From Microbulbifer taiwanensis (lineage in GTDB: Bacteria; Pseudomonadota; Gammaproteobacteria; Pseudomonadales; Cellvibrionaceae): a stretch of DNA of 64,000 nt. The stretch spans positions 62,001 through 126,000 of the forward strand of contig NZ_JACZFR010000017.1 in the NCBI RefSeq assembly GCF_014904815.1, written 5' to 3'. Positions 9,821 through 19,146 of the stretch are shown piece after piece. The stretch's first letter is position 1; every line of letters starts with the position of its first letter. A program made the position numbers and the translations under genes. The notes under the pieces were generated by a model. It made no database searches and had not been told where the DNA came from. It was given only the letters and a program-made list of their open reading frames with translations.

Positions 9821-11539
9821 TCAGTAGGGGGAATCGCTACCGGCAATCAATTCCACGTCTTCCCGCTCCAGACTCTCCTCTCCAAGGGTTTCCATGCCCG
9901 GCAGATCCGCGGAGTAGAGCTGGTAGTTGTTCTTGCCACGGAACTTGGCGTGGTACATGGCGATGTCCGCCTTCTGCAGTATGGCCTCGAGGGTATTGCC
10001 GTGCTCCGGAATGGCCACCACCCCGATACTCAGGGTGACTCGCACCATATCGTCGCCGATTCGCACCGGCTCGGCGACGATACTCAACATCTTCTCCGCC
10101 AGGGTGCGATAGGTACCGTCGCTGGACAGGGAGCGCACGAACACGCAGAACTCGTCCCCGCCCAGGCGCGCGACCATGTCGCCGAAGCGCATCACGCTCA
10201 CCAGCCGCTGGGCGACCACCCGCAGCAGGTCGTCGCCTCCCTGGTGCCCGAGCGAATCATTCACCTGCTTGAAGTTGTCCAGGTCGACAAAGAACAGATA
10301 GCCGGTGCCATCGCCGAAATCGCCACCGTGCAGGTATTTCTTCAATTCCTCGACGATATTGTGCCGGTTGGCGAGGCCCGTCAGGGTATCGTACATGGCG
10401 ATGCGCTCCAGCTCCGCCGTATTCTGCGAGACGATCTCCTTCATTACTTCCAGCTGGTCGCACACCGCCAGTCCGGTGGAATCCAGCACATCGATTTCAT
10501 CGTAGTGGGCATTGCGCTTGGAAACAGGCCGGATCAGGCCGCGCGCGGCATCGAATTTCCCTTCACTCAACAGTGGCAGCGCCTCTGCCAGGCGGCGCAG
10601 GCGCAGGATCGGTCGCCACAGCATGCTGGTAATGGCACTGATAAAAATAAAGGCACCGAGCACAGAAAACAGCAGCAGCAACTTGAGCGAGCTGTCTATC
10701 TGCGCTATCTGGTCGGAGACATTGTCGACAATCACGAAGTGGGCACCATTCTCTTCGGTACTGTTAACCGGAATGGTTTTCACATCGAAATGCTTGCTTT
10801 CAAACAGGTGGCTCTTGGTGTAGCGCAGCCCTGGCATCTGCGACTGCTCGGCGGCGATCTGACGCAGCAGTGGCATCAGCATTTCCTTGGAAGTGAGCGC
10901 CAGCACTTCGCGTTTCCAGCTGTCCAGGTAGTCGTTGGTGTGGAATGCCGGTGTGCTGTGGGCAGCCGACAGTATGCCGATATCCGAGCCGGTGATCTCG
11001 CGAAAGGTGACCAGTTTATCCGCCAGGGATCTGTCCACCTGCAGTACATAGTCGGTACTGTCCCCGGCGATCACCGGCACTGCCAGGCTCTGCACGCAGA
11101 TTCGGCTGCAGTGCACGCTTTCCAGCGGCTGCCCACTGATGATGACTTCACGTATCTGCTCCGGCGTCAGGCGCCGGGTGGACTCCCCCCAGTGGATCGG
11201 CGGCTGCCGGTCATTGGTGTACAGCTTGAGCGATTCCAGCCCCCAGCTGATCTGCACATATTCCCATTGGCGATCGAAGAGTCCGCGCAATATCTCCGGG
11301 CTGGCGGAAGTGCCGCCGCGCCAGAGCACAATCAGGTCGGAGAGCTGGACCAGCTCCTCCCGCGATTGGTTGAGCAGTCCGGAAATCTGATATTGATAGG
11401 TGAGATAGCGGTTCTCGCGGCTTTTCTCCAGCAGGGATTGCATGCTGCCGTTGCCAAGTAAAATAAAAAACAGGCACATCGCCACTATCAATAGCAGCGA
11501 AAAGACACTGGCCTTTACCCGCAAACTGTGTAACCGCAT
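9821..11539 (-). CDS. Membrane diguanylate cyclase with CHASE4-like periplasmic sensor and GGDEF domain
   Basis: Makes cyclic di-GMP from two GTP at the inner membrane. Residues about 11-30 form the first membrane helix, about 31-280 a periplasmic CHASE4-like sensor, about 282-305 the second helix, then a linker and a GGDEF domain. The active loop 'GGDEF' is intact at 460-464 and the inhibitory I-site 'RFGD' is at 451-454, so product inhibition is expected. No EAL domain follows. It lies 123 bp downstream of a porin-like gene and a PstS-like gene on the same strand; the three probably form one functional unit in which the outer two supply or sense a ligand. Confidence 0.93.
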   Translation of the reverse strand: MRLHSLRVKASVFSLLLIVAMCLFFILLGNGSMQSLLEKSRENRYLTYQYQISGLLNQSREELVQLSDLIVLWRGGTSASPEILRGLFDRQWEYVQISWGLESLKLYTNDRQPPIHWGESTRRLTPEQIREVIISGQPLESVHCSRICVQSLAVPVIAGDSTDYVLQVDRSLADKLVTFREITGSDIGILSAAHSTPAFHTNDYLDSWKREVLALTSKEMLMPLLRQIAAEQSQMPGLRYTKSHLFESKHFDVKTIPVNSTEENGAHFVIVDNVSDQIAQIDSSLKLLLLFSVLGAFIFISAITSMLWRPILRLRRLAEALPLLSEGKFDAARGLIRPVSKRNAHYDEIDVLDSTGLAVCDQLEVMKEIVSQNTAELERIAMYDTLTGLANRHNIVEELKKYLHGGDFGDGTGYLFFVDLDNFKQVNDSLGHQGGDDLLRVVAQRLVSVMRFGDMVARLGGDEFCVFVRSLSSDGTYRTLAEKMLSIVAEPVRIGDDMVRVTLSIGVVAIPEHGNTLEAILQKADIAMYHAKFRGKNNYQLYSADLPGMETLGEESLEREDVELIAGSDSPY

Positions 11540-11662
11540 TTCCGTTGCAACTCCCAGGTTACTGCTCTTTCCGCAGCCTGTCGCCAGAGGGCGAAAGTAC
11601 TCCGGTTACTCCGTGACGAATCGGCGCTCTATCGCCGTTTCAGGAAAATTTTTATCGCCATC

Positions 11663-12919
11663 CTAGAAACGATAACTCACCATCGCCGCCAGCAGCTGCC
11701 AATCGTTTTCCAGTTCGGCGACATCCATATTATCGGCCGGTGACAGCCAGGTTATGCCCTCCACCCGATGGTATTCGACAGCCGCCATCCAGTGATTGTC
11801 GTAGTCGTAGCGCAGCCCCAGCGACAGGTCACGGGTGCGCAAATCACCGGTATCCCTGTCCGGTCGATACTGATCGAAACGCAGCAGTGCACGCCACTTG
11901 GGCCGGAACAGCCAGGCGCTCTGCAGGTACCAGGATTCCGAGGTACCCAGTACCGCCGGCACTCTCTCCGCGCGACTCCAGGTCTCCAGCTGCTGGTACT
12001 CGGCGGTGAATATCCACTGCTCCAACAGGTATTCGCCAGAGAGCAGGTTGATCGCCTCGCGCACCTCGCCCCGCTGCAGATGAATGGGCGCGCTGGTGGA
12101 AAAGTCCAGTGCCGTCTTGCCGAACGTATAGGCCAGTTTCCAACTGCCCACATCGCTGCCGACACTCATCCGCGCCAGGCCGATATAGCGGCTGTCCAGA
12201 TCCGCGTCATAACCCGGCAACCGCACCCGCGCAACCGTTTCACCGATGGCATCCGAGCGGCCGTAAATGCTGTCGAACCTGAATTCAAGTCCGGCCGGGA
12301 AACCGTAGTAGTAGGCACCGATAGAGTCCGCCGAGTGCCAGACATCGCGCAGCGGATCCGAATAGATGGATTGGGGCAGCAGTACCGACGGTCGCGTCGC
12401 CGCCACATCGCGGGTTTCGTTGTAAAACCCGTAGGGGTTCTTGATACGCCCCAGCCGCAATCCCATCCTGCGCTCACTGTCATCGGCAAAGCGGTAATCG
12501 ACGAAGCCATAGTCCAGGCTGATTTCCTCCGGCGAGTTCTCCCCGGCACGGCGGTAATTCAACTGCGCGGACACCCTCAGGTTGCTCACCGGATTCAGGG
12601 TGCCATTGATGCCCAGTTCGGTGAACTCGAAACTGCCTTTTTCGCTATCCCCGAAGAAGCGGTTGTGGTCCGTTTTGATGTAGCCCTGGGACAGGAAACC
12701 GTGGTACTGCGCCGAAGAAAGCCAGCTCTGTGCCCCGTCCTCCCTCTCCTCCGCTTCCTCCGCCAGTGGCGCAGCGGCAATGAAGAGTGCCAACAGCCCC
12801 ACAGAGCCGGCGGGGGCACTGAAGCGCAGGCAGTTACCGACAGCTGCACCCAGGTGCAACAGCCGTACTTTCGCATCGCGCACGTTACTGATTAATGGCA
12901 ACCGTATACAGCCGCTCAT
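11663..12919 (-). CDS. Outer-membrane porin-like beta-barrel protein
   Basis: A 418-residue exported protein with a hydrophobic signal segment ending near 'AAAPLAEEAEE' and a body of alternating, aromatic-rich strands ending in 'YRF', the terminal Phe signature recognised by the BAM machinery. The segments 'GFLSQGYIKTD' and 'RMGLRLGRIKNPYGFYNE' resemble porin-type proteins found beside PstS-like genes. The frame overlaps the upstream PstS-like gene by 35 bp from 12919; a GTG at 12883, just after that stop codon, is an alternative start. Transported solute is unknown. Confidence 0.8.
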   Translation of the reverse strand: MSGCIRLPLISNVRDAKVRLLHLGAAVGNCLRFSAPAGSVGLLALFIAAAPLAEEAEEREDGAQSWLSSAQYHGFLSQGYIKTDHNRFFGDSEKGSFEFTELGINGTLNPVSNLRVSAQLNYRRAGENSPEEISLDYGFVDYRFADDSERRMGLRLGRIKNPYGFYNETRDVAATRPSVLLPQSIYSDPLRDVWHSADSIGAYYYGFPAGLEFRFDSIYGRSDAIGETVARVRLPGYDADLDSRYIGLARMSVGSDVGSWKLAYTFGKTALDFSTSAPIHLQRGEVREAINLLSGEYLLEQWIFTAEYQQLETWSRAERVPAVLGTSESWYLQSAWLFRPKWRALLRFDQYRPDRDTGDLRTRDLSLGLRYDYDNHWMAAVEYHRVEGITWLSPADNMDVAELENDWQLLAAMVSYRF

Positions 12920-13340
12920 CTCGCGGGTCCTCGCTCAGGTAGCCGATGGCACCGGGGTTGTTCAGAAGCCTGCGGGTCATCTCCTCTTCGGAGGAGACAA
13001 CCTCGGGGGCCTCGCCCATCCCGGAATAAATTGCCCTGTCCCAGCTGCGGCGCAGCTGATGTGGATACATGCGCAGAATTTCGCGCACGAATTGTCGGTG
13101 GGTTGCGTCGTTATCCGGCAGAACAAAGACACGGACTTTGCTGCCGTCTTCCCAATTCTGTAGTCGCATAGAGAAAATGGCGCGCAATGCCTTCTGGTCC
13201 AGGGCGTCGACCGAGTCCCGGTTGACGACCACGAACACATAGCGCTCCTCCTCCGCCCGGCCCGGGCCGGCGAGAAAAAGCAACAGCGCTAGTAGCAGGT
13301 GGCAGGCCAGGCGCAGCACGCGGCGATCCCTCTCTGGCAA
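12885..13340 (-). CDS. Small periplasmic PstS-like (phosphate-binding-protein-like) protein
   Basis: A 151-residue exported protein: signal peptide to about residue 29 ('GPGRAEEE'), then one lobe resembling PstS-type binding proteins, with 'ALRAIFSMRLQNWEDGS' (compare 'IFLGKITNW' of PstS), 'HRQFVREIL' and the C-terminal 'NNPGAIGYLSE'. At half the length of PstS (about 340) it lacks a full two-lobe clamp. No PstCAB transporter genes are nearby, so a transport role is doubtful. It is first in the three-gene unit with the porin-like and diguanylate cyclase genes; a sensory partner role is inferred. Confidence 0.82.
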   Translation of the reverse strand: MPERDRRVLRLACHLLLALLLFLAGPGRAEEERYVFVVVNRDSVDALDQKALRAIFSMRLQNWEDGSKVRVFVLPDNDATHRQFVREILRMYPHQLRRSWDRAIYSGMGEAPEVVSSEEEMTRRLLNNPGAIGYLSEDPRDERLYTVAINQ

Positions 13341-13822
13341 ATTCCTTTATTCTTCGGTTTTCAGTTCCGTATTCCTGTACCCGGCGCCCCATGGCCGCCT
13401 TTCCGATCGCGGATGCCTATCGGCCGGGCACCAACGAGGGGCCTGCGACGAAGCCACCTCTCCCGAAGCTTCCAGGGAGTATGGATGAAAGTCCGGCCAG
13501 GCTCCGGGCGACGCGAGTGGCTATTAGAATAAAATTGCGCCACCACTACAATAACAGGATTTAGTTCACATTTATTGACACAAAATAGCACTTTTCTCGC
13601 TAAATATCGGCAGATTGCCGGCATCGCCTGCGATTGCTAAGATGCGCGCCGGCCGAGAGCCCGCATTCCGCCGGCCTGGCGGCCGCCAGCCCGTCTTTCC
13701 CACGAGCATTTCGACGCGAATCCGCCCTGCGGAGGCCGCGGCCATTTGCCGGAAAACGGAACAGTTTCCAGGTGCTATTTTTGCACCAGCGACGATTCCC
13801 TGCGATTACAGGAACGAAGTTT
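13341..13822. other. Gene-free divergent region upstream of gcvP
   Basis: The 482 bp between the PstS-like gene (minus) and gcvP (plus). It contains an AT-rich patch at about 13520-13610 with TTGACA at about 13575, a plausible -35 for gcvP, but no convincing -10 at normal spacing. I looked for glycine riboswitch features (tandem aptamers) in the roughly 200-base gcvP leader and did not see them. No convincing small gene. Confidence 0.5.
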
Positions 13823-16714
13823 ATGACCCAGCCATCCCTTCAGCTGTTGGAACAACACGACGCCTTTATCCATCGTCATATCGGCCCCGACGAGTCACAG
13901 GTGGAGGCGATGCTGAAAACCCTCGGCGTTTCCAGCCTCGAAGAGCTGATCGAGAAGACGGTGCCGGAGTCGATTCGCAAGACCGACGAACTGGACCTGG
14001 CGGATGCGGTCAATGAGGTGGAGGCCCTGGCGGAGCTGAAAAAGCTGGCGAGCCGCAACAAGATCTACCGCACCTTTATCGGTATGGGCTATCACGACAC
14101 CATCACTCCCAATGTCATTCTGCGCAACGTGCTGGAGAACCCGGGCTGGTACACCGCCTATACCCCCTACCAGCCGGAAATCGCCCAGGGCCGCCTGGAG
14201 GGCCTGCTGAACTTCCAGCAGATGATCATGGACCTGACCGGCATGGAACTGGCCAACGCCTCCATGCTCGACGAGGGCACCGCCGCCGCCGAGGCCATGG
14301 CCATGTGCAAGCGCCAGGTGAAGCGCAATAAGTCCAATATCTTCTTCGTCGATAAGGATTGCCACCCGCAGACCATCGCCGTGGTCGAAACCCGCGCCGA
14401 GCACTTCGGCTTCGAGATAGTCGTCGGCGATCCGGAGAAAGACATCCCGGCCGAGCTGTTCGGCGCCCTGCTGCAGTACCCGGGCTCCACCGGCCGCGTG
14501 CGCGACCTGAGCGACATCATCGCCAAGGTGCACGAGGCCAACGGCCTGGTAACGGTCGCCGCCGACCTGATGAGCCTGGTGGCGCTGAAGGCACCGGGCG
14601 AAATGGGCGCGGATGTGGTAGTGGGCTGCAACCAGCGCTTCGGTATCCCCATGGGCTACGGCGGCCCCCACGCCGGTTTCTTCGCCTTCCGCGAGGCCTA
14701 CAAGCGCTCCGCACCGGGCCGCATTATCGGTGTCTCGGTGGACAGCAAGGGCAAGCGCGCGCTGCGCATGGCCATGCAGACCCGCGAGCAGCATATCCGC
14801 CGCGAAAAAGCCAACTCCAATATCTGTACCTCCCAGGTACTGCTGGCGGTGATGAGCGCCTTCTACGCCATCTACCACGGCCCCCGGGGCCTGAAGACCA
14901 TCGCCGCGCGCATACAGCGCCTGGCCGATATTCTCGCCACCGGCCTGAAGAAAGAGGGCTTCGACCTGGCCCACGACAACTGGTTCGACACCCTGACCGT
15001 GGTGACCGGCAGCAAACAGGGCGAAATCTACCAGCGCGCCCTGGACGCCGAGATCAACCTGCGCAGGGTCGGCGAAGACGCCCTGGCTATCAGCCTGAAC
15101 GAGACCAGCGCCCTGCAGGACGTATCCGACCTCATCAGTGCCTTCACCGGCACAGAGCACAGCCTGGACCTGCGTGCGCTGGACAGCGAGATTGCCGCCA
15201 AGGGTCCCCAGGGCGTGCCCGCGTCTCTGGTGCGCGCGAGCGAATTCCTGACCCACCCGGTCTTCAACAGCTACCACTCGGAAACCGAGATGCTGCGCTA
15301 CCTCAAGTCCCTGGAAGCCAAGGACATAGCGCTCAATCACTCCATGATCCCGCTGGGCTCCTGCACCATGAAGCTGAACGCCACCGCGGAGATGATCCCG
15401 GTGACCTGGCCGGAGTTCGGCAAGCTACACCCCTTCGCCCCCGCCGACCAGGCCCAGGGCTACGCCGAGATGTTCGCACAGCTGCAGCAGATGCTGGCCG
15501 CCTGCACCGGCTACGACGCCGTCAGCCTGCAGCCCAACGCCGGCTCCCAGGGAGAGTACGCCGGCCTGGTGGCAATCAAGAAATACTTCGAGGCCAAGGG
15601 CGAGAGCCAGCGCGATATCTGCCTGATCCCCGCCTCCGCCCACGGCACCAACCCGGCCTCGGCGATGATGGTGAGCATGAAAGTGGTGGTCGTCGCCTGC
15701 GACAGCAAAGGCAACGTCGACATTGAAGACCTCAAGGCCAAGATCGAAGAGCACGGCGACCGCATCGCCGCACTGATGGTCACCTACCCTTCCACCCACG
15801 GGGTCTTCGAGCAGGGCATCCGCGAGGTCTGCGACCTGGTGCATCGGGCCGGCGGCCAGGTGTACATCGACGGCGCCAACATGAACGCCCTGATTGGTGT
15901 AGCCGCGCCCGGCCAGTTCGGCGGCGACGTCTCGCACCTGAACCTGCACAAGACCTTCTGCATTCCCCACGGCGGCGGCGGCCCGGGCATGGGACCCATC
16001 GCTGTCGGCGAGCACCTGAAGCCCTACCTGGCCGGCCACCCGGTGACCCAGGTGCCGGAAACTGACACCGCCAACGGCACCATCTCCGCGGCCCCCTGGG
16101 GCTCCGCCAGCATTCTGCCGATCAGCTGGATGTATATCCGCATGATGGGCAGGCAGGGCATGAAGAGAGCCACCGAGATGGCAATCCTGAACGCCAACTA
16201 TGTGGCCAGGTGCCTGAGCGAGGACTACTCGCTGTTGTATACGGGAACAAATGGTTTCGTCGCCCACGAGTGCCTGGTGGATCTGCGTCCGCTGAAAGAG
16301 ACCAGCGGCATCACCGAGGAGGATATCGCCAAGCGCCTGATGGACTTCGGCTTCCACGCCCCCACCATGTCCTTCCCGGTGGCCGGCACCCTGATGATCG
16401 AACCCACCGAGAGTGAATCCAAAGAGGAACTGGACCGCTTTATCGAGGCCATGGCGATTATCCGCAAGGAAGTGGAAGACGTGGCCAGCGGCAAGTACAG
16501 CGCCGAGGACAATCCACTGCACAATGCGCCGCACACCCTGGAAGACGTGATGGCGGACCAGTGGTCCCACAGCTACTCCCGCGACGTGGCCGGGCGGCCG
16601 GCGGCGTGGCTGAAGGAACACAAGGTTTGGCCGGCGTCCAACCGCATCGACAATGTCTACGGCGACCGCAACCTGATCTGCTCCTGCCCCCCGGTAGAAA
16701 GCTACGCGGAGTGA
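13823..16714 (+). CDS. gcvP: Glycine dehydrogenase (decarboxylating), glycine cleavage P protein
   Basis: The PLP enzyme that decarboxylates glycine and loads aminomethyl onto the lipoyl group of GcvH. The 963-residue product is the fused, homodimeric form (E. coli 957), with two half-domains. The PLP lysine is Lys710 in '[18 protein letters not shown]', preceded by the Gly-rich segment of the family. The ATG at 13823 has AGGA about nine bases upstream and gives '[21 protein letters not shown]'-like family start (Met-Thr-Gln, then [10 protein letters not shown]). The frame extends 63 codons upstream without family similarity. gcvT and gcvH are not adjacent, so the system is split in this genome. 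Confidence 0.97.
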   Translation: MTQPSLQLLEQHDAFIHRHIGPDESQVEAMLKTLGVSSLEELIEKTVPESIRKTDELDLADAVNEVEALAELKKLASRNKIYRTFIGMGYHDTITPNVILRNVLENPGWYTAYTPYQPEIAQGRLEGLLNFQQMIMDLTGMELANASMLDEGTAAAEAMAMCKRQVKRNKSNIFFVDKDCHPQTIAVVETRAEHFGFEIVVGDPEKDIPAELFGALLQYPGSTGRVRDLSDIIAKVHEANGLVTVAADLMSLVALKAPGEMGADVVVGCNQRFGIPMGYGGPHAGFFAFREAYKRSAPGRIIGVSVDSKGKRALRMAMQTREQHIRREKANSNICTSQVLLAVMSAFYAIYHGPRGLKTIAARIQRLADILATGLKKEGFDLAHDNWFDTLTVVTGSKQGEIYQRALDAEINLRRVGEDALAISLNETSALQDVSDLISAFTGTEHSLDLRALDSEIAAKGPQGVPASLVRASEFLTHPVFNSYHSETEMLRYLKSLEAKDIALNHSMIPLGSCTMKLNATAEMIPVTWPEFGKLHPFAPADQAQGYAEMFAQLQQMLAACTGYDAVSLQPNAGSQGEYAGLVAIKKYFEAKGESQRDICLIPASAHGTNPASAMMVSMKVVVVACDSKGNVDIEDLKAKIEEHGDRIAALMVTYPSTHGVFEQGIREVCDLVHRAGGQVYIDGANMNALIGVAAPGQFGGDVSHLNLHKTFCIPHGGGGPGMGPIAVGEHLKPYLAGHPVTQVPETDTANGTISAAPWGSASILPISWMYIRMMGRQGMKRATEMAILNANYVARCLSEDYSLLYTGTNGFVAHECLVDLRPLKETSGITEEDIAKRLMDFGFHAPTMSFPVAGTLMIEPTESESKEELDRFIEAMAIIRKEVEDVASGKYSAEDNPLHNAPHTLEDVMADQWSHSYSRDVAGRPAAWLKEHKVWPASNRIDNVYGDRNLICSCPPVESYAE

Positions 16715-16791
16715 TGACAAATTTGTCTGGAACAAATTTGGACAGCCGAAGGCTGCCCGCGTAGCGGGTGAGGCGCAGGGACGCGCCTCAT

Positions 16792-16833
16792 GAATGCGGA
16801 ATGCGGAATGCGGAATGCGGAATGCGGAATGCG
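16792..16833. repeat. Heptanucleotide tandem repeat (GAATGCG x6)
   Basis: Six perfect head-to-tail copies of GAATGCG lie 77 bp downstream of gcvP. An inverted, degenerate copy (CCGCATTC/AGCATTCCGCATT) occurs at 17017-17036, so the two flank the terminator at 16872-16903. Strand slippage could change the copy number. Confidence 0.95.
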
Positions 16834-16871
16834 GAGTAAAACGTAGCCAGCTATTAGCGTAACCACCAAAC

Positions 16872-16903
16872 GCAAAAGGCCGGGAAATTTCCCGGCCTTT
16901 TGC
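16872..16903. terminator. Bidirectional intrinsic terminator after gcvP / MHYT gene
   Basis: A perfect 32-base palindrome, GCAAAAGGCCGGGAAA followed by its complement. The GGCCGGG stem is flanked by A4 and T4, so it can act as an intrinsic terminator in both directions. It serves gcvP (plus strand) and the convergent MHYT gene (minus strand), whose stop is at 17042. Confidence 0.88.
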
Positions 16904-17016
16904 TATTCAATAACACCGATCAACCAACCTACCTACGACCAGCCCTTTGCACCCGCAATCAAACTCTGTTCGCGGCCCTGAAGTAATGGGTCGAAATGAG
17001 TCTTGATCGCGTAATC

Positions 17017-17036
17017 CGCATTCAGCATTCCGCATT
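17017..17036. repeat. Inverted copy of the GAATGCG repeat
   Basis: CCGCATTC plus AGCATTCCGCATT, the reverse complement of the heptamer array at 16792-16833 with one interruption. It sits directly beyond the stop codon of the MHYT gene. Between the arrays (16834-17016) only the terminator is recognisable. Confidence 0.75.
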
Positions 17037-17041
17037 AAAAT

Positions 17042-17779
17042 TCATATTGCCAGCTGCGCGCGGCGGCGGCGGCGCGCCTGGGTAATGGTCAGTGCGAACA
17101 TCAGCAGCCCGACACTGATCACGAAGATCGACAGGCCCAGATATTCGCCGCTCATGGACCCGGCAAAGGTCGCTTCATTGGGGATCTCCACATGGCGGTA
17201 CTTGGCCGCCGCCATACCGGTGTAGTGCATACCACAGACCGCCACCCCCATAATCAAGGCACTGCCAAACCGCTGCAGGGGGCCGCGCATATGGAAGGCC
17301 ATCCACAGGGCCACGCAGGAAGCGATCACGGCGATAATCACCGAAATCATCAGGATATTCAGGTCGTAGTAGACTTCCGCCGGCATCAGCATGGCCGCCA
17401 TACCGGCGTAGTGCATACCCGCAACACCGCAGCCCATGAAAATACCCGCCGGCAGCAGTTTGTCGAAGCTGAATACGCCGGTGCCGGCAATCGCCAGGCC
17501 CACGGAACAGGACGCTATACCGATCAGGGCCGACACCAGGGTGATAAATGTATCGTAGGCGACCGGCATATCCATTTCGAAGGCCAGCATGGCGATAAAG
17601 TGCATCGCCCAGATGGCACCGCCTCCCATGGCCGTGCCCGCCGCCAGAATCGCATTGCGCCGCTCCCTGCCCGGACTCGCCTGCGGAATCGCTATCGCCA
17701 GCTGCAGTGCGGTAAATGAACCCAATACGGATACCAGGTAGGAAAGAGTCACCAGGACCAGATTGTATTGACCCAGCAT
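17042..17779 (-). CDS. MHYT-domain integral membrane sensor protein
   Basis: A 245-residue membrane protein with about seven helices and three MHYT-type motifs: 'MHFIAM', 'MHYAGM' and 'MHYTGM', about 60 residues apart. MHYT domains are proposed to bind copper and sense a gas such as O2, CO or NO; usually they are fused to GGDEF/EAL or kinase output domains. Here there is no output domain, only a basic C-terminal tail (RRRRRAQ). It begins 69 bp after an ACT/V4R-like gene on the same strand, which could provide the cytosolic partner. Function is inferred. Confidence 0.9.
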   Translation of the reverse strand: MLGQYNLVLVTLSYLVSVLGSFTALQLAIAIPQASPGRERRNAILAAGTAMGGGAIWAMHFIAMLAFEMDMPVAYDTFITLVSALIGIASCSVGLAIAGTGVFSFDKLLPAGIFMGCGVAGMHYAGMAAMLMPAEVYYDLNILMISVIIAVIASCVALWMAFHMRGPLQRFGSALIMGVAVCGMHYTGMAAAKYRHVEIPNEATFAGSMSGEYLGLSIFVISVGLLMFALTITQARRRRRAQLAI

Positions 17780-17848
17780 AATGTATTCCCCTTTATCGGC
17801 TTTCCCGCCGTCGTTATCGCTTTAAAAATACTCTTCGAGCGCGCGTGA

Positions 17849-18628
17849 TCAATTCACAATCTCGAAAACGCAGTCCTCTGCACCGTCACTGCGACAGTAA
17901 ATTTCGCGTACGGTGACCTGTCCACCCACGCCAGACTCGTCGAGCAGCCCGCGCAGGAAACCGCAGAAGAACTCCCCGTTGCGGCAGTGGCTGCCGGGCA
18001 TACACAGAGGGTTATTCTTCACTCTCAATGAATTTTCTTTCAGGTCGGTGGAGAGCAGATTGCGCATCGCGGGCAGGGCAATATGTTTGAGAGCGCCTGA
18101 AAGATCCAGCTTGCCGCCCAGGGCATAGTCCCTCTTGTAGACCCAGGCCCCGACCCTGCGCCCGGCGAATTCCATACTCGGGGACTTCTGACCTTCCGGC
18201 AGCTTGCCCTGCATACTCAGCAGGCGGGGGAAGATACGCGGATAGTCTTGAGCCAGCCCCGGCAGCTCGGCCTCTATCTGGCCTACCGCGGGCCCGGCAC
18301 CGCGACCGCCCTGCAGGCTTCGCCCCACCCCCTGGGGGGGACGCTTGGGCATCACGGGTTTCGCAGCCGGAGCTACCGGCGCCGCCGGCCCGTCGGTCAC
18401 CTGGTGTTCAGATTCAAAACTGAGCACCAGCGGATGGGAACCCAACCTCTCTTCCAGCTCGAGCAGGCGGTCCTCGCGGCCGCTGACTCGCAGCCACAAC
18501 TGAACCCCCGATTCAATTGTCGACATCCTCTGGCGCACCAGCGAAAAACCGCTGTGAATAATTAAATTCCCCAACTCGCGCAGCAGCCCCTCGCGACGGT
18601 CGGAAAGCACTGTAAATTCGACTTCCAT
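17849..18628 (-). CDS. Protein with N-terminal ACT-like and C-terminal V4R-like domains
   Basis: A 259-residue cytosolic protein. Residues 1-75 look like an ACT fold ('VEFTVLSDRREGLLRELGNLI'-type opening, seen as VEFTVLSDRREG then LLRELGNLI). A Pro/Gly-rich linker follows, then a C-terminal region ending 'YCRSDGAEDCVFEIVN', the E/C-x-x-G-x-x-x-C-x-F ending typical of V4R small-molecule-binding domains. Four Cys in the last 65 residues could bind metal or haem. The start at 18628 is chosen over 24 upstream codons because it begins the ACT strand and AAAGG precedes it. Probably co-transcribed with the MHYT gene. Confidence 0.7.
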   Translation of the reverse strand: MEVEFTVLSDRREGLLRELGNLIIHSGFSLVRQRMSTIESGVQLWLRVSGREDRLLELEERLGSHPLVLSFESEHQVTDGPAAPVAPAAKPVMPKRPPQGVGRSLQGGRGAGPAVGQIEAELPGLAQDYPRIFPRLLSMQGKLPEGQKSPSMEFAGRRVGAWVYKRDYALGGKLDLSGALKHIALPAMRNLLSTDLKENSLRVKNNPLCMPGSHCRNGEFFCGFLRGLLDESGVGGQVTVREIYCRSDGAEDCVFEIVN

Positions 18629-18814
18629 TGCGTACCTTTTGCTAGAACTTGTACTTATTTCCAGTGAAATACCCAATTGCGACATCGACCGCCGAAGCAA
18701 TCAACGCAGACTGAATTGAATCAGGCAGTTTTGTTCCGAAATATTTCGCTCGAGCTGGCTGTACATTGAACAATCATTTTTTGTTTTTTTAATCAAACTT
18801 ATACATAGCACTAA

Positions 18815-18843
18815 TTTGTAGCTGCACAAGAAATTGGCGTCAA
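18815..18843 (-). promoter_or_regulatory. Candidate sigma70 promoter for the ACT/V4R-MHYT pair
   Basis: Read on the minus strand: TTGACG (18843-18838), a 17-base spacer, then TACAAA (18820-18815). The -35 matches 5/6 and the -10 4/6. It would leave a leader of about 180 bases before the start codon at 18628. Prediction by eye only. Confidence 0.4.
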
Positions 18844-18992
18844 TTATTTCCTTGTATTTATTTGTCGTGACTGTCGTCACATACCGAGAATCAGTTTAAA
18901 TGTCAGTTAAGGGCAGATAGCCAGTGGATCGCTGGCAGGTGAGACAGGTCATCAAATGCAAAACGGCGCCCCCCGCGCCGCACAGAAAAGTG

Positions 18993-19021
18993 CCTGATTC
19001 ATAGATTCTTTCTGAATCAGG
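18993..19021. repeat. Hairpin, 9-bp perfect stem
   Basis: Arms CCTGATTCA (18993-19001) and TGAATCAGG (19013-19021) with an 11-base loop. It lies 125 bp beyond the stop of the lipoprotein gene (minus strand). There is no T-run; its role is unknown. Confidence 0.6.
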
Positions 19022-19146
19022 GTGGCAGGCCTGAAGATTCCCATAAGAAGGTTTATGGCAGAAAGGTTACGAATTGATCGGCGGGATCAATGATGGGGGA
19101 GCAGGATGCTCCCACGAAATGAACAGACAGCCGGTTTGCAATACCG

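Larger units (their letters stand above)
18629..19146. other. AT-rich gene-free region between lipoprotein and ACT/V4R genes
   Basis: A 518-bp region with lower GC than its surroundings. It carries a candidate minus-strand promoter (18815-18843) and a 9-bp hairpin (18993-19021). No convincing coding frame was seen in it. Confidence 0.6.

Noticed and set aside
13620-13822. Possible glycine riboswitch in the gcvP leader
   Set aside because: No tandem aptamer-like conserved segments could be recognised; only short hairpins.
13895-16735. Long minus-strand frames opposite gcvP
   Set aside because: Same composition artefact; no start signal or family resemblance, and gcvP is certain.
16792-16833. 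Possible CRISPR-like array
   Set aside because: Head-to-tail heptamers without spacers; no cas genes nearby.
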